From Streptomyces peucetius (GTDB taxonomy: Bacteria > Actinomycetota > Actinomycetes > Streptomycetales > Streptomycetaceae): a stretch of 64,000 bases of DNA. Shown here in pieces: positions 1 through 9,057 of the stretch. The notes beneath the pieces were generated by a model, which worked only from the letters and a program-made list of their open reading frames with translations, did no database searches and was not told where the DNA came from. Location: NCBI RefSeq assembly GCF_025854275.1, contig NZ_CP107567.1, positions 6,696,001 through 6,760,000 of the forward strand. The letters run 5' to 3'. The position numbers were made by a program, and so were the translations under genes. Position 1 is the first letter of the stretch, and each line of letters begins with the position of its first letter.

Positions 1-2
1 AG

Positions 3-218
3 TGGTGCACGGACTGGTTCTCGCCCACCTACTACGCCGAGGCCCCCTCGGAAGACCCGCACGGCCCAGAGAGCGGGACCGCACGGGTGATGCGCGGCGG
101 CTCCTACCTGTGCCACGACTCCTACTGCAACCGCTACCGGGTCGCCGCGCGCTCCCCCAACACCCCGGAGTCGTCCTCCGGGAACCTCGGCTTCCGCTGC
201 GCCAACGACACCTTCTGA
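3..218 (+). CDS. Formylglycine-generating enzyme (SUMF1 family), C-terminal end
   Basis: The last 71 residues of a sulfatase-modifying enzyme; the start lies before the window. Formylglycine-generating enzymes oxidise a sulfatase active-site cysteine to formylglycine. The segment RGGSYLCHDSYCNRYR carries both cysteines of the family's copper/redox site, and the ending (SGNLGFRCANDTF) is the family's usual C-terminus. The gene therefore looks complete at this end and catalytically competent. No sulfatase is visible in the window. Confidence 0.85.
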   Translation, partial: WCTDWFSPTYYAEAPSEDPHGPESGTARVMRGGSYLCHDSYCNRYRVAARSPNTPESSSGNLGFRCANDTF

Positions 219-257
219 CCCCCGGCGTGGGGGACGGGAGCGCAGGCGGACCGCGGC

Positions 258-593
258 CTACTGCGTCGGCCTGATCTCCGCCATCTCGTCCCAGCCCTGG
301 CCCGGCACCTCGACGTTGATGATCTCCGGTGTGGTGGCGACCGCGCCGGACATCGCCTCCAGACCGGCCCGGAAGTGGTCGGATGCCACATGGACCGCTC
401 CCGCGTCCGCGTCGGCGAACGCCTCCAGCAGCGTGAACCTGTGCGGGTCGTCGACGCTGCGCGACCAGTCGAAGAAGAGGTTCCCGGGCTCGGCCCGGGT
501 CGCCTGTGTGAAGTCGTCGACGATGTCGAGCCAGCGGTCGCTGAACTCGGGACGGACGGTGAACCTGACGGCGATGAAGATCATGGGGTCCAC
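258..593 (-). CDS. ABM-family monooxygenase-like protein
   Basis: A 111-residue single-domain protein with the pattern of the antibiotic biosynthesis monooxygenase (ABM, YgiN-like) fold: an opening strand (MIFIAVRFTV), a central EPGNLFFDW segment, then LLEAFADADAGAVHVASDHF. These ferredoxin-like dimers are cofactor-free quinol or polyketide monooxygenases, or of unknown activity. It lies on the same strand as the IclR regulator, 132 bases upstream on that strand, so the two may be co-transcribed. The substrate cannot be inferred. The fold call is fairly safe; enzymatic activity is inference. Confidence 0.75.
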   Translation of the reverse strand: MDPMIFIAVRFTVRPEFSDRWLDIVDDFTQATRAEPGNLFFDWSRSVDDPHRFTLLEAFADADAGAVHVASDHFRAGLEAMSGAVATTPEIINVEVPGQGWDEMAEIRPTQ

Positions 594-725
594 GGTGGCC
601 CCGTCGAAGCCCGCGGGCCAGTCGCGACGCGCCGCGTTCCGACTCCGTCGGAAACACCGCCGTCGGGGTGCGTGTGCCGGCGCCTGTCGGGAACGCCGGC
701 GTCGGACCGCGCGCCGGCTCCGCCG

Positions 726-1490
726 TCAGACCGGCGCGCCCGCGGCGGCCCGCGCCACCGCCGCCCGGATCCGGCCGTGCCGCTGTCGGAAGTCGGCGGT
801 CGGCAGCGACACCGACAGCGCGTGCAGCACGCCCTCCGGGCCGCCGTCCTGGCAGGGCAGCGTGGTCGCGAGGCACGTGAACGCCGGGTCGGCCTCGCCC
901 ATCGACACCGCGTAGCCCTGCCCGCGCACCTGCGTCAGCTCGGCCTCGAAGCGGTCGGCGACCGTGATCGTGCGATCGGTGAACCGGGCCATGCCGTGTT
1001 CGGCCAGATACCGCCGCCGCGCCGGCCGGGGCAGCGCGGCGAGGAGCGCCTTGCCGTGCGCCGTCGCGTGCGCCCGTGTCTCCGCGCCCGGCAGGAAGGG
1101 ATGCCCGACGTCCGTCACCGGCACCGTGCTGTCGATCACGACGATCCGGCCGTCCCGGTACGCCGTGAGGTACGCCTCCGCTCCGGTGGCCCGCCGCAGC
1201 CGCGGCAGCAACTCGGCGACCTGCGGCCCGAGCCCCAGATGCCGCCGGAACGACTGGTTCAGCGCCGCCACCCGCGGCCCGGGGGCGTACCCGGCACCGG
1301 TCCGGACCAGATGCCCGCGGGCAGTGAGCGGCCCCAGCAGGTGGTAGACGGTCGACAGCGAACACCCCAGCCGCCGCGCGAGCGCCTTCGCCCCGACCGG
1401 CTCCGCGGCGTCCGCGACGGCGTCGAGGATCTCCAGCGCGCGGTCGACCGACTGCGGCCCGGTGGGGCCGGCGGGTGCGGGGCGGGGCAT
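726..1490 (-). CDS. IclR-family transcriptional regulator
   Basis: About 254 residues. The N-terminal winged helix-turn-helix (SVDRALEILDAVAD, then GAKALARRLGCSLSTVYHLL) is followed by the IclR effector domain with the usual HATAHGKALLAALP segment. IclR proteins are dimeric repressors or activators of catabolic operons. The reading frame extends 18 codons upstream to 1544, but ATG 1490 (MPRPAPAG) puts the HTH at the normal distance from the start. The ABM-domain gene downstream on the same strand is the most likely linked target. The ligand is unknown. Confidence 0.88.
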   Translation of the reverse strand: MPRPAPAGPTGPQSVDRALEILDAVADAAEPVGAKALARRLGCSLSTVYHLLGPLTARGHLVRTGAGYAPGPRVAALNQSFRRHLGLGPQVAELLPRLRRATGAEAYLTAYRDGRIVVIDSTVPVTDVGHPFLPGAETRAHATAHGKALLAALPRPARRRYLAEHGMARFTDRTITVADRFEAELTQVRGQGYAVSMGEADPAFTCLATTLPCQDGGPEGVLHALSVSLPTADFRQRHGRIRAAVARAAAGAPV

Positions 1491-1647
1491 GGTCACGTTC
1501 CTTCCGGGCGTCGCTGGACCCCGACCAGACGGGGCCGGGGACATCGGACCTCGAGCCTACGCCGCGTGCCGAATCCGCCGGCCGCCTGCCGGCGGGCCTG
1601 CCGGAACTCGGTGTCGCGCCGCTGTCACGTCATGCCACAATCCGCGC

Positions 1648-2676
1648 ATGTCAGTCCGATATCCGCAGCCCCTGCGCCCCGGCGACCGCGTCGGCATCAC
1701 CTCTCCTTCGAGCGGAGTCCCGGCAGAGCTGGGCGCGCGCCTCGACGTGGCGATCCACGATGTGAAGGCCCGGGGGTACGAGGTGGTCGTCGGCCGCTGC
1801 ATGGACGGCTCCGGTCACATCAGCGCCCCTGCGGCCGACCGCGCGAGCGAGCTGATGTCGATGCTGACGGATCCTGCGATCAGGGCCGTCGTACCGCCGT
1901 GGGGCGGGGAGACGGCGATCGACCTGCTGTCTCTGCTGGACTGGGACCGGCTGCGTGACGCCGAGCCGACCTGGCTGGTCGGGTACTCCGACATGTCGAC
2001 CGTCATCACGCCGCTGACACTCCTCACCGGAACGGCGACCGTGCACGGCAACAACCTCATGGACACGCCCTACCGGGCCCCCGACGGGCTGTTGTCGTGG
2101 CTCGACATCGTCGCGGCTCCGCAGGGGCACCCGTTCACGCAGACCCCGCCGAACCGCCACCGCGCAACGGGCCGGGACGACTACCGATCCCACCCTGACG
2201 TCAGCGAGTTCACGCTCGACACACCCGACAGGTGGACCAGGCTGGACGGCGACGGGGACGTGCAGGTCGAGGGGCGCCTGATCGGGGGCTGTATCGAGAC
2301 CCTGTGCAACCTCACGGGTACGCCCTACCTCGACGTCTCCGCCTTCGCGCGGGCCGAGTCCCCGGAAGGTCTCCTCGTGTACGTCGAAGCAGCAGGCGAC
2401 GACGCCTTCACCATCTGCAGAAACCTGCACGGGATGCGGCTGGCCGGCTTCTTCGACCAGGCGAACGTGGTCCTCGTCGGCCGGACTTCGGCACCGGACG
2501 CCGACTCGCTCACCCAGCACCGGGCCGTCCTCGACGCGCTCGGACCCTTGAACGTGCCGATCATCGCCGACGTCGAGTGCGGCCACGTCCCGCCGTACCT
2601 GCCGATCGTCAACGGAGCACGTGGCCGTGTCGTACACACTTCGGCCCGCAGCGAACTGACCCAGACACTCGACTGA
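1648..2676 (+). CDS. S66-family peptidase (LD-carboxypeptidase / MccF-like)
   Basis: 342 residues. Family S66 serine peptidases cleave the L,D bond of murein tetrapeptide (LdcA) or inactivate microcin C-type nucleotide peptides (MccF). The nucleophile lies in VGYSDMS (about residue 115), and the Glu and His of the triad fit GGCIETL and ECGHVPP. The start (MRP-like MSVRYPQPLRPGDRVGITSPS) matches the family's N-terminus. The insert between the two domains resembles the MccF subgroup, so self-immunity or detoxification is as likely as cell-wall recycling. A decayed partial copy lies at 41585-41770. Confidence 0.9.
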   Translation: MSVRYPQPLRPGDRVGITSPSSGVPAELGARLDVAIHDVKARGYEVVVGRCMDGSGHISAPAADRASELMSMLTDPAIRAVVPPWGGETAIDLLSLLDWDRLRDAEPTWLVGYSDMSTVITPLTLLTGTATVHGNNLMDTPYRAPDGLLSWLDIVAAPQGHPFTQTPPNRHRATGRDDYRSHPDVSEFTLDTPDRWTRLDGDGDVQVEGRLIGGCIETLCNLTGTPYLDVSAFARAESPEGLLVYVEAAGDDAFTICRNLHGMRLAGFFDQANVVLVGRTSAPDADSLTQHRAVLDALGPLNVPIIADVECGHVPPYLPIVNGARGRVVHTSARSELTQTLD

Positions 2677-2852
2677 CGCCCCGGATCGGACGCACGCGTG
2701 ACCGGAACCGCGCCTTGTTCCCGGTCACCGGCCCCCGGATCGCGCGCCGACGGAAACACCTGGCAGATCATGGTCAAGAGCGCTAGGGTCTCCGCGATGA
2801 CAACTCATTCTGTTCACAGATTGGGGGCCCCGTCCGCGCAAGGTGAGTGCTG

Positions 2853-4277
2853 ATGCTCACCAGAACCGCGAACGAGGATGCCCGCCTTTCCCTCTGGCTG
2901 CGCGTGCGTGAGTACGCCGTGCCGCCGTCCATGATCGAGACTGCGACCGCCCGCCGCCTGGCCGGGGACTGGGCGGGGGCGTGCGCCGCCGCAGGCTTCG
3001 ACGTCGATTTCAATCTGCGTTCCGTGGCGCGCACTCACGGCCACCACCTCGCAGCCCGCGTACGGGCGGACCTCCGCCGTCTCGCACCTGACCTGCTGCG
3101 CTGGCACATGCCCAGGATCGCTCCTGACGGGCTGCTGCGCCCGGGTCTCACCGTCGCCCTCGCCCGGTACGAGGCCGAGGGGCGTGGCGGTGAACGCCCC
3201 GTTCATCTCGTGGCCCGGACTCCGCCGGCCTGGGCGGACGCCGGTCAGCGGATCAGCCTCGCGCTGTGGGACGGCTCGCACGCCGGGGCCGCCGCCCGCC
3301 GCCATCCGCATCCTCTTCCCAGTCGGCGGTTCCGTCTCGACCTGCACCGTCATCTCTGGGACGCGCGCAGGGCCGACGAGTTGCGAACACGGTCAGGGGC
3401 TGATCCGCTGCCCGCCGACGGCCGCCCCGCGATGGACCCGGACCCACTGCGGGCGGTGCCGCAGGGGCGCCACTGTGCCGTCGACCGGTGGGCGCCCGAG
3501 GCGGAGTTGCTGCTTCATGCCGAAGGGCGGTCCACCGGCGCCGTCACCGTGCGGCTGGGGGGCCGGCACCAGCTGGTCCTGGAACTGCTCGCGGACAGGG
3601 ACGGGGACGGCACCGGGCAGCCCCCCGCCGCGCGGATCACGACGGCGTCCAAGGACAGTTGCGGCTCTGCCCTGCCTGTCCTGCCCGACGCGGCGACCTG
3701 GGTGCTGCCCGACCTGGAACTGATCCGTACCGGTTCGATCGATGCGGATCGGCTGCACCCGCTGGTCGCCTCGGCGCTCGTACCGGATCATCCGTCGGAC
3801 GGTCCGTCACGGACCCCGGACCGATCAGGACAACCGCGCCTCGTGGAGTGCCGGGGAGCTCGGCACAGGATCGGCCTGGTCGACGGGGTGCTGGCCCCGC
3901 TGGACCACGACCCTGCCGAGATCCAGCGGGAGGAACTGCTGGCTGCTCTGACCGGTACTCCACTGCCCTGCCTGCAGGCGATCGACGAGGCGCACCGCCG
4001 TCCGGACTGCCTCACCGGCGTGCGCGAACGCCTGGACCACGGCGACACCGCCGGCGCGCTCGCCGTCGTCGAGGGCCTGTTGGGCCCGGACGCAGTGCTG
4101 CGCAGCGGCGCTCTGCGGGACGAACTGCAGGCGGCCGCGCTGCGGCGGATCACCTACGGCCTGTTCAGAGCGGACCTGATCGGACAGGTACCCGGACCCG
4201 GGTCCCGATCCGGCCGCCCACGTCCGGGCCGTCGCAGTCTCCGAGACCGCCGCCCGCGCCACGCGAACTTCCTCTGA
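2853..4277 (+). CDS. Unknown protein, first gene of a MoxR/VWA operon
   Basis: 474 residues, soluble, with no motif I recognise. It is rich in Arg, His and Asp, and alternates acidic and basic stretches. An N-terminal helical part (about 1-110) is followed by a beta-rich central part (TGAVTVRLGGRHQLVLELLAD near 220-240) and a C-terminal helical part ending in an Arg/Pro tail. ATG 2853 is preferred over GTG 2847 because AAGG lies 9 bases upstream. It is followed after 60 bases by a MoxR ATPase and then a HExxH/VWA-like gene, so it is probably the system-specific partner or substrate adaptor of that pair. That role is inferred from position only. Confidence 0.75.
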   Translation: MLTRTANEDARLSLWLRVREYAVPPSMIETATARRLAGDWAGACAAAGFDVDFNLRSVARTHGHHLAARVRADLRRLAPDLLRWHMPRIAPDGLLRPGLTVALARYEAEGRGGERPVHLVARTPPAWADAGQRISLALWDGSHAGAAARRHPHPLPSRRFRLDLHRHLWDARRADELRTRSGADPLPADGRPAMDPDPLRAVPQGRHCAVDRWAPEAELLLHAEGRSTGAVTVRLGGRHQLVLELLADRDGDGTGQPPAARITTASKDSCGSALPVLPDAATWVLPDLELIRTGSIDADRLHPLVASALVPDHPSDGPSRTPDRSGQPRLVECRGARHRIGLVDGVLAPLDHDPAEIQREELLAALTGTPLPCLQAIDEAHRRPDCLTGVRERLDHGDTAGALAVVEGLLGPDAVLRSGALRDELQAAALRRITYGLFRADLIGQVPGPGSRSGRPRPGRRSLRDRRPRHANFL

Positions 4278-4337
4278 CCCCGGGGGTCCCTCCCCGCACC
4301 CGCCCTCCGTGCACCACGAACCCACAGGTGATCAAGC

Positions 4338-5600
4338 ATGCCCACACACACCCCGTTCGCTGAACCCGACACCGCCTTTGACCCGGCTCACGCCTCCCGG
4401 CTCGACGTCGCCGGTGAGTTGCTGTCCCTGCTGCGCGACGCGACCACCGAACCGCGCCCCGACACACAGCTGGAGGCCCTGACCCTGGCCGTGGCCGCCG
4501 ACCTGCCCGTGCTGCTGTGGGGTGAGCCGGGGATCGGCAAGACCGCGGCCCTGACGCAGCTCGCCGATGCCCTGGACCTTCCGCTGACCACGGTGATCGC
4601 CAGTGTGCACGAGCCGTCCGACTTCTCCGGGCTGCCCGTCGTCGGAGACGATCCCGCCGTACACGGTATCCCGATGGCCCCGCCGGACTGGGCGGTCCGA
4701 CTGGTACGGGCCGGCCGGGGGCTGCTGTTCCTGGACGAGCTGTCCACCGCGCCGCCTGCCGTTCAGGCCGCCCTGCTCCGCCTCGTGCTCGAGCGCCGGA
4801 TCGGTGCGCTCCAACTGCCGCCGGGAGTACGCATCGTGGCCGCCGCCAACCCGCGGTCCTCGGCGGCCGACGGCTGGGAGCTGAGCCCGCCGCTCGCCAA
4901 CCGGTTCGTCCACCTCCAGTGGACCCACGACCACGAGGTCGTCGTACGCGGCCTCGGCGGGACGTGGCCGCGGGCGACCCTGCCGCAGCTCGCCCGGGAA
5001 AAGCTGTCGGAGGCCGTGGACTTCGCCCGCCGGGCGGTGTGCGGACTGCTCACGGCCCGCCCGAAACTCGTGCATCAACTGCCCAGCAACGAAGCGCGCC
5101 GCGGTGGCGCCTGGCCGTCACCCCGGAGCTGGGAGACGGCCCTGCGACTGATCGCCTTCGCAACCGCGGCGGGCTCCTCCCGGGAAGTGCTTTCGCTGCT
5201 CGTCAGGGGTGCGGTGGGAGACGGCCCGGGGCTGGAGCTGCTGGCGAGCCTCGATCGGATGGACCTCCCGGAACCCGAGGCGCTTCTCGCCGACCCCGCC
5301 GGCGCCGCCCTTCCCGAACGCGGGGATCTGCGCCAGGCCGTCCTCGACGGCGTGGTGGCCGCAGTCCGCAACCGTCCGGAGAAGTCCCGCTGGGACGCGG
5401 TGTGGGCACTCCTGGTGCGGGCCATGGAGACCGGAGCACCGGACCTGGTGGTCGTCCCCGCGACCACACTCGCCACACTGCGCCAGGAGAACTGGGACGT
5501 TCCGGCGTCGATCGAGCGGCTCGCCGGAGCGGTGTCCCTGTCCCGGCGGGCCGACCGCGCCGCGGCCAGGGCGGCGGTCGCCGTGAAGGCCGGCCGATGA
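4338..5600 (+). CDS. MoxR-family AAA+ ATPase
   Basis: 420 residues. Walker A is GEPGIGKTAALTQL (about 58-66), Walker B is LLFLDELSTAP (about 133-143), and sensor 1 is VAAANPRSSA. MoxR AAA+ proteins act as chaperones that remodel or activate VWA-domain partners and help metal insertion or complex assembly. The C-terminal 200 residues form a family-variable helical lid. Its stop codon overlaps the start of the VWA-like gene (ATGA), implying translational coupling and a physical complex. Confidence 0.92.
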   Translation: MPTHTPFAEPDTAFDPAHASRLDVAGELLSLLRDATTEPRPDTQLEALTLAVAADLPVLLWGEPGIGKTAALTQLADALDLPLTTVIASVHEPSDFSGLPVVGDDPAVHGIPMAPPDWAVRLVRAGRGLLFLDELSTAPPAVQAALLRLVLERRIGALQLPPGVRIVAAANPRSSAADGWELSPPLANRFVHLQWTHDHEVVVRGLGGTWPRATLPQLAREKLSEAVDFARRAVCGLLTARPKLVHQLPSNEARRGGAWPSPRSWETALRLIAFATAAGSSREVLSLLVRGAVGDGPGLELLASLDRMDLPEPEALLADPAGAALPERGDLRQAVLDGVVAAVRNRPEKSRWDAVWALLVRAMETGAPDLVVVPATTLATLRQENWDVPASIERLAGAVSLSRRADRAAARAAVAVKAGR

Positions 5601-6838
5601 GCACGGGACCCGCGGCGCCTCTCGACCTCGACAAGCTCTTCGCCGCCCGGCTGCACGCCGCCCGGGTCCGTCCCTACCTGGCGTCGGCCCTGTTCGCCCT
5701 GCACACCGTGGAGTCGCGGCGGGTGCCGACGATGGCCGTCGACCGGCACTGGCGGTGTTACGTCTCACCGGCCTTCGTCGACCGGACGCCCGTGGAGGAA
5801 CTGGCCGGGGTATGGGTCCACGAGGTGTCGCACCTCTTGCGCGACCACCACGGGCGCAGCGACCGGGTCGCACGGGAGCGCGGGCTGCGCGGCGCGGGGG
5901 AGCGGCTGCGGATGAACATCGCCGCAGACTGCGAGATCAACGACGACGTGTTCGGTGACGGGCTGGTCCGGCCCGAAGGCGCAGTCCGGCCGGCGACCCT
6001 GGGGCTGCCCGAGGGAGAGCTCATGGAGGACTACCTGCGCCAGTTCCGGCTCGGGCCGAGTACGCAGAGCCTGTCCTGGCTGGACTGCGGCAGCGGCGCC
6101 GACGGGCTGGAGCGGGAGTGGGACCTGGGGCCGGACGGCGCGCACGGCCTGAGCGAGCAGGAGCGGGACGCGGTCCGGTTCCGGGTGGCACAGGGCATCA
6201 CCGGCCGCCCGGGGAGCGCCTCGAAGGGGTGGCGGCGGTGGGCGGAGGAAGCCTTCCATCCGCCGCAGCCGTGGCGGGAGTTGCTGGGAGCAGCGGTCCG
6301 TTCGGCAACCTCCGGCGCCGGCGCGGGTGAGGACTACACCTACGGTCGGCCGTCGCGGCGCTCGGCCGGGGTGCCCGGCGTCGTCCTGCCGAGTCTGCGG
6401 CGCAGGCCGCCCCGGGTCTCCGTGGTCATCGACACGTCCGCCTCGGTCAGTGACGCCGAACTGGGCAGCGCGCTCCTTGAGATCACCGCCATCTCCCGTG
6501 CGGTGGGCGGCCGTCGGGACCTGATCACGGTCGTGCCGTGCGACGCGGCGGCCCGTATCGTGCACCCGCTGTGCCATGGCGAGGGCATACCGCTGATGGG
6601 CGGTGGGGGCACGGACCTGCGCACGGGTTTCGCCAAGGCGCTCCGGGCGCGTCCCGCACCCGACGTGGTCGTGGTCCTGACCGACGGGCAGACGCCCTGG
6701 CCGGCCGCGCGACCACCGTGCCGGACGGTGGTGGGGCTGTTCCCCCGGCAGCGGCCGACCCGTTCGTGGGACGAGGAGGATCCGGAGTACGTGCCGGACT
6801 CGCCGCCCGACTGGGCCCGGGTCGTGGACATCGGGTAG
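5597..6838 (+). CDS. DUF2201-type protein: HExxH metallopeptidase-like domain plus VWA-like domain
   Basis: 413 residues. The N-terminal domain contains VWVHEVSHLLRDHH (about 73-86), a zinc HExxH helix, followed by NIAADCEIND, in which a downstream Asp or Glu could complete the site. The C-terminal domain from about 270 is VWA-like: VVIDTSASVSDAEL (a DxSxS-type MIDAS) and later VVLTDGQTPWP. DUF2201 proteins regularly pair with MoxR ATPases. This is the third gene of the operon and overlaps the ATPase by four bases. Peptidase activity is not proven for the family; the domain calls rest on clear motifs. Confidence 0.88.
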   Translation: MSTGPAAPLDLDKLFAARLHAARVRPYLASALFALHTVESRRVPTMAVDRHWRCYVSPAFVDRTPVEELAGVWVHEVSHLLRDHHGRSDRVARERGLRGAGERLRMNIAADCEINDDVFGDGLVRPEGAVRPATLGLPEGELMEDYLRQFRLGPSTQSLSWLDCGSGADGLEREWDLGPDGAHGLSEQERDAVRFRVAQGITGRPGSASKGWRRWAEEAFHPPQPWRELLGAAVRSATSGAGAGEDYTYGRPSRRSAGVPGVVLPSLRRRPPRVSVVIDTSASVSDAELGSALLEITAISRAVGGRRDLITVVPCDAAARIVHPLCHGEGIPLMGGGGTDLRTGFAKALRARPAPDVVVVLTDGQTPWPAARPPCRTVVGLFPRQRPTRSWDEEDPEYVPDSPPDWARVVDIG

Positions 6839-7229
6839 GCACGCCGCCGGTGTCGTAACCACAGGGAAACTCCCGAAACGGGGTCCACGGATCAGCTTCC
6901 ATGCGATCCCGTCCAGGGCCGTCATGACGGCCCGCAGCCGGTCGCCGAGGCTCCCGGTCCCAGGGACCGCCGTCTGCGCCGGAGCGGCTTCGTTCTCGCC
7001 TCGGTGCTCGTCGCTGCGTTCGTCCGGCGATCGCCGACGGGACGGCGTACCGCGTCACACCCGCCGCCGTACCCGGATCGGCTGGCCGGATCACGTACTC
7101 CGGCTCGCGCCCGGGTCAGCTGCTTCCGTTCGATGATGGTCGCGACGGCGCGCACGGTGTCGGTGAGGCAGGCGACCGAGCGCGGCTCGGTGCCGAGGCG
7201 GTCGAGGACGACGGCTCGTTTGCTGCGGC
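6839..7229 (+). other. Intergenic region, no gene recognised
   Basis: About 390 bases between the convergent DUF2201 and lipoprotein genes. The minus strand from about 7225 to 7090 reads openly (RLGTEPRSVACLTDTVRAV in one frame), which could be the relic of a small gene. It has no start with a ribosome site and matches no family I know. No IS ends or repeats were seen. Confidence 0.5.
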
Positions 7230-7760
7230 TCAGTCGACGGTGACGGTGTAGGTGATGCGCTCGGGGGCCTCGGAGGGGGTGGTCCTTTCCGTGGTCGGGG
7301 TGGCGGAGGGCCCGGTCGTTTCGGGGGGCAGGGTGGAGGTGTTGCCCTGACAGGTGGTGAAAGTGCAGTGCAGCAGCGTGAACCGAGTGGTCCCCCTGCC
7401 CTTGGCCTCGAAGGTGAAGGCGAGTCGGCCGCCGGCGCCGGCGACCGCTTCGTCGCCGGAGTCCGACGCGTAGTCCTGGCCGCGGCTGACCAGCACCGAG
7501 CTGTCGGGCTCGGGGTCCACCAGGTACCAGTGCTCGCGGGTGGAGGCGTTCTGGTCGACGGTGAGCGTGAAGCGTTCGCCCGGCTCGGCAGTGATGCTTG
7601 TGTCCTTCACCGGGTGGCTCGCGGTACTCGCGGAGCCGCCGGCCGGTGCGTCGGTGCCCGGGTCGCAGCCCGTGGCGAGAGCGAGGAGCGCGGCCGCCGC
7701 GATCGCGGCACCGCCCCTGCTACCGCGGAAGACAGACGCTTTACGCGTGGGGGAGATCAC
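7230..7760 (-). CDS. Lipoprotein with chagasin-like (I42) inhibitor domain
   Basis: About 176 residues from GTG 7760. A signal peptide ends in a lipobox (LLALATGC), so the protein should be anchored outside the membrane. The mature part has the three loops of the I42 cysteine-protease inhibitor fold: NASTREHWYLV, GAGGRLAFTFEAKGRG and a following FTLLHC strand, with a Thr/Pro-rich insert before the last strand (ITYTVTVD). Canonical NPTTG and RPW are only loosely kept, so inhibitor function is inference. An alternative GTG at 7853 would add 31 unlikely residues before the signal peptide. Confidence 0.7.
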   Translation of the reverse strand: MISPTRKASVFRGSRGGAAIAAAALLALATGCDPGTDAPAGGSASTASHPVKDTSITAEPGERFTLTVDQNASTREHWYLVDPEPDSSVLVSRGQDYASDSGDEAVAGAGGRLAFTFEAKGRGTTRFTLLHCTFTTCQGNTSTLPPETTGPSATPTTERTTPSEAPERITYTVTVD

Positions 7761-7824
7761 TGTTGGAAGCCTTGCCCGGATAACCGTTGATGAAGTTGTC
7801 CCAGCTGACCCGGGTGGTCGAACT

Positions 7825-7848
7825 TCAGGGGTTGTACACCTGAAGCAT
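7825..7848 (-). CDS. Possible seven-residue ORF with strong ribosome site
   Basis: ATG 7848 reads MLQVYNP and stops. A near-perfect AGGAGGG lies 4-5 bases upstream, one of the best ribosome sites in the window, but no longer frame uses this ATG. After the stop the same frame stays open for 27 more codons (through WDNFINGYPGKA) to a TAA at about 7742. It could be a leader peptide for the lipoprotein, a nonsense-truncated small gene or a peptide signal; it lies between a TrmB/LuxR regulator and that lipoprotein. Translation is unproven. Confidence 0.3.
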   Translation of the reverse strand: MLQVYNP

Positions 7849-7883
7849 GTCACCCTCCTGTGCCGCCACCGGCGGCGCCCCGG

Positions 7884-8876
7884 TCACAGCCAGCCGGAGC
7901 GCTGCGCCTGCAGGGCCATCTGGAAGCGGTTCGCGGCGCCGAGACGGGCCATCAGGATCTGGAGGCGGCGGAACAACGTGCGGCGGCTGATGCCCAGTTC
8001 GCGGGCGATGACGTCGTCGGTCGCGCCGCCGGCAAGGAGGCGCAGCAGGCGGCGGTCGGCGGCGGGGAGGCCGGCGGGGCGGACGGTGGGGCCGTGGATG
8101 GGAAGGGCGGTGAGCCATGCCTGCTCGAACAGGGCCACCAGTGCGGAGAGCAGGCCGCACGGCTGCACGACCAGCATGGTGTTGTGCACGTCCGCCTCCT
8201 TGATCGACAACGACACCAGCGCGTACGCCTCGTCGATGATCACGAGCTTGACCGGTACCGACGGCAGCACCCTGGCCTGCTCGCCCGCCTCCATGCAGGG
8301 TTCGATGACGTTCCTCAGGTGGCCGGGATGCTCCAGTGACTCCCGTGAGTAGACGACGCGCTGCGTCACCCCCCGGGCCAGCGTCGCCAGGGCGTCGTCG
8401 GTGGCGCCGGCCAGGGGGAAGTACGGCGGGGAATCGAACTGCCGGATCTGCTCGCGGGCGCTGGCCCACGCATGGCGCATCCTGGGGCCGATGGCCTCGC
8501 CGGTGACGACCTCGACGAGGTTGTCGTTGTACGCGGCGAGCCGCCGGCGCCGGAACGACTCGAACGCGCCTCCGACGGCGATGCGTGACTCCTCGAGCTC
8601 GGCCGCCCGGTGCCGGGCGAGGATCTCCAGGCCCGCGGTGGGCGGCACGGGGGCCACCACGTCCCCGTCCTCGGCGGCGGCACTGGCCAGACCGGCGTCG
8701 ACCAGTTCGCCGTACGCCGCGGCGAGCTCGGTCCCGCCCACCCCGGCCGCCGCGCCGATCGCGCTCAGTGGAGCGGGGGCCAGCTCCAGCAGGGCCAGGT
8801 AGACCCGGCCTGCCGTGTGATCGATGCCCAGCAGCCGGAGGGCCTCGCCGAGTCCTGCGTTCGCCATGGGTCGCAT
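7884..8876 (-). CDS. TrmB-like / LuxR-type HTH regulator
   Basis: About 330 residues. The N-terminal winged helix resembles TrmB (LLGIDHTAGRVYLALLELAPAPLSAIGAAAGV). A central sensor-like region follows, and the C-terminal LuxR-type HTH is clear (LLRLLAGGATDDVIARELGISRRTLFRRL). This architecture is common in Streptomyces, often beside peptide- or secondary-metabolite-related genes. The start may be ATG 8876 or 8867. It is divergent from an Xaa-Pro aminopeptidase 180 bases away, and a tiny ORF and a lipoprotein lie downstream. Autoregulation and control of the divergent peptidase are plausible. Confidence 0.85.
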   Translation of the reverse strand: MRPMANAGLGEALRLLGIDHTAGRVYLALLELAPAPLSAIGAAAGVGGTELAAAYGELVDAGLASAAAEDGDVVAPVPPTAGLEILARHRAAELEESRIAVGGAFESFRRRRLAAYNDNLVEVVTGEAIGPRMRHAWASAREQIRQFDSPPYFPLAGATDDALATLARGVTQRVVYSRESLEHPGHLRNVIEPCMEAGEQARVLPSVPVKLVIIDEAYALVSLSIKEADVHNTMLVVQPCGLLSALVALFEQAWLTALPIHGPTVRPAGLPAADRRLLRLLAGGATDDVIARELGISRRTLFRRLQILMARLGAANRFQMALQAQRSGWL

Positions 8877-9057
8877 TATCGACGGTCCCGCCCGGTCCGT
8901 GGCCGATCTGTGCCACTGGCACTGCTGCGCCCCGGCGCCCGCCGCGCGGGGATACCGTCCGGGTGCCGCCGCGGACCGGCGGCAGTGAGGGAGCCCGGAG
9001 CCGCACCGGGCGGGGGCGCGCACCCTGCCCGTACGGTGCGCCTGCCCGCCCTCGCCC

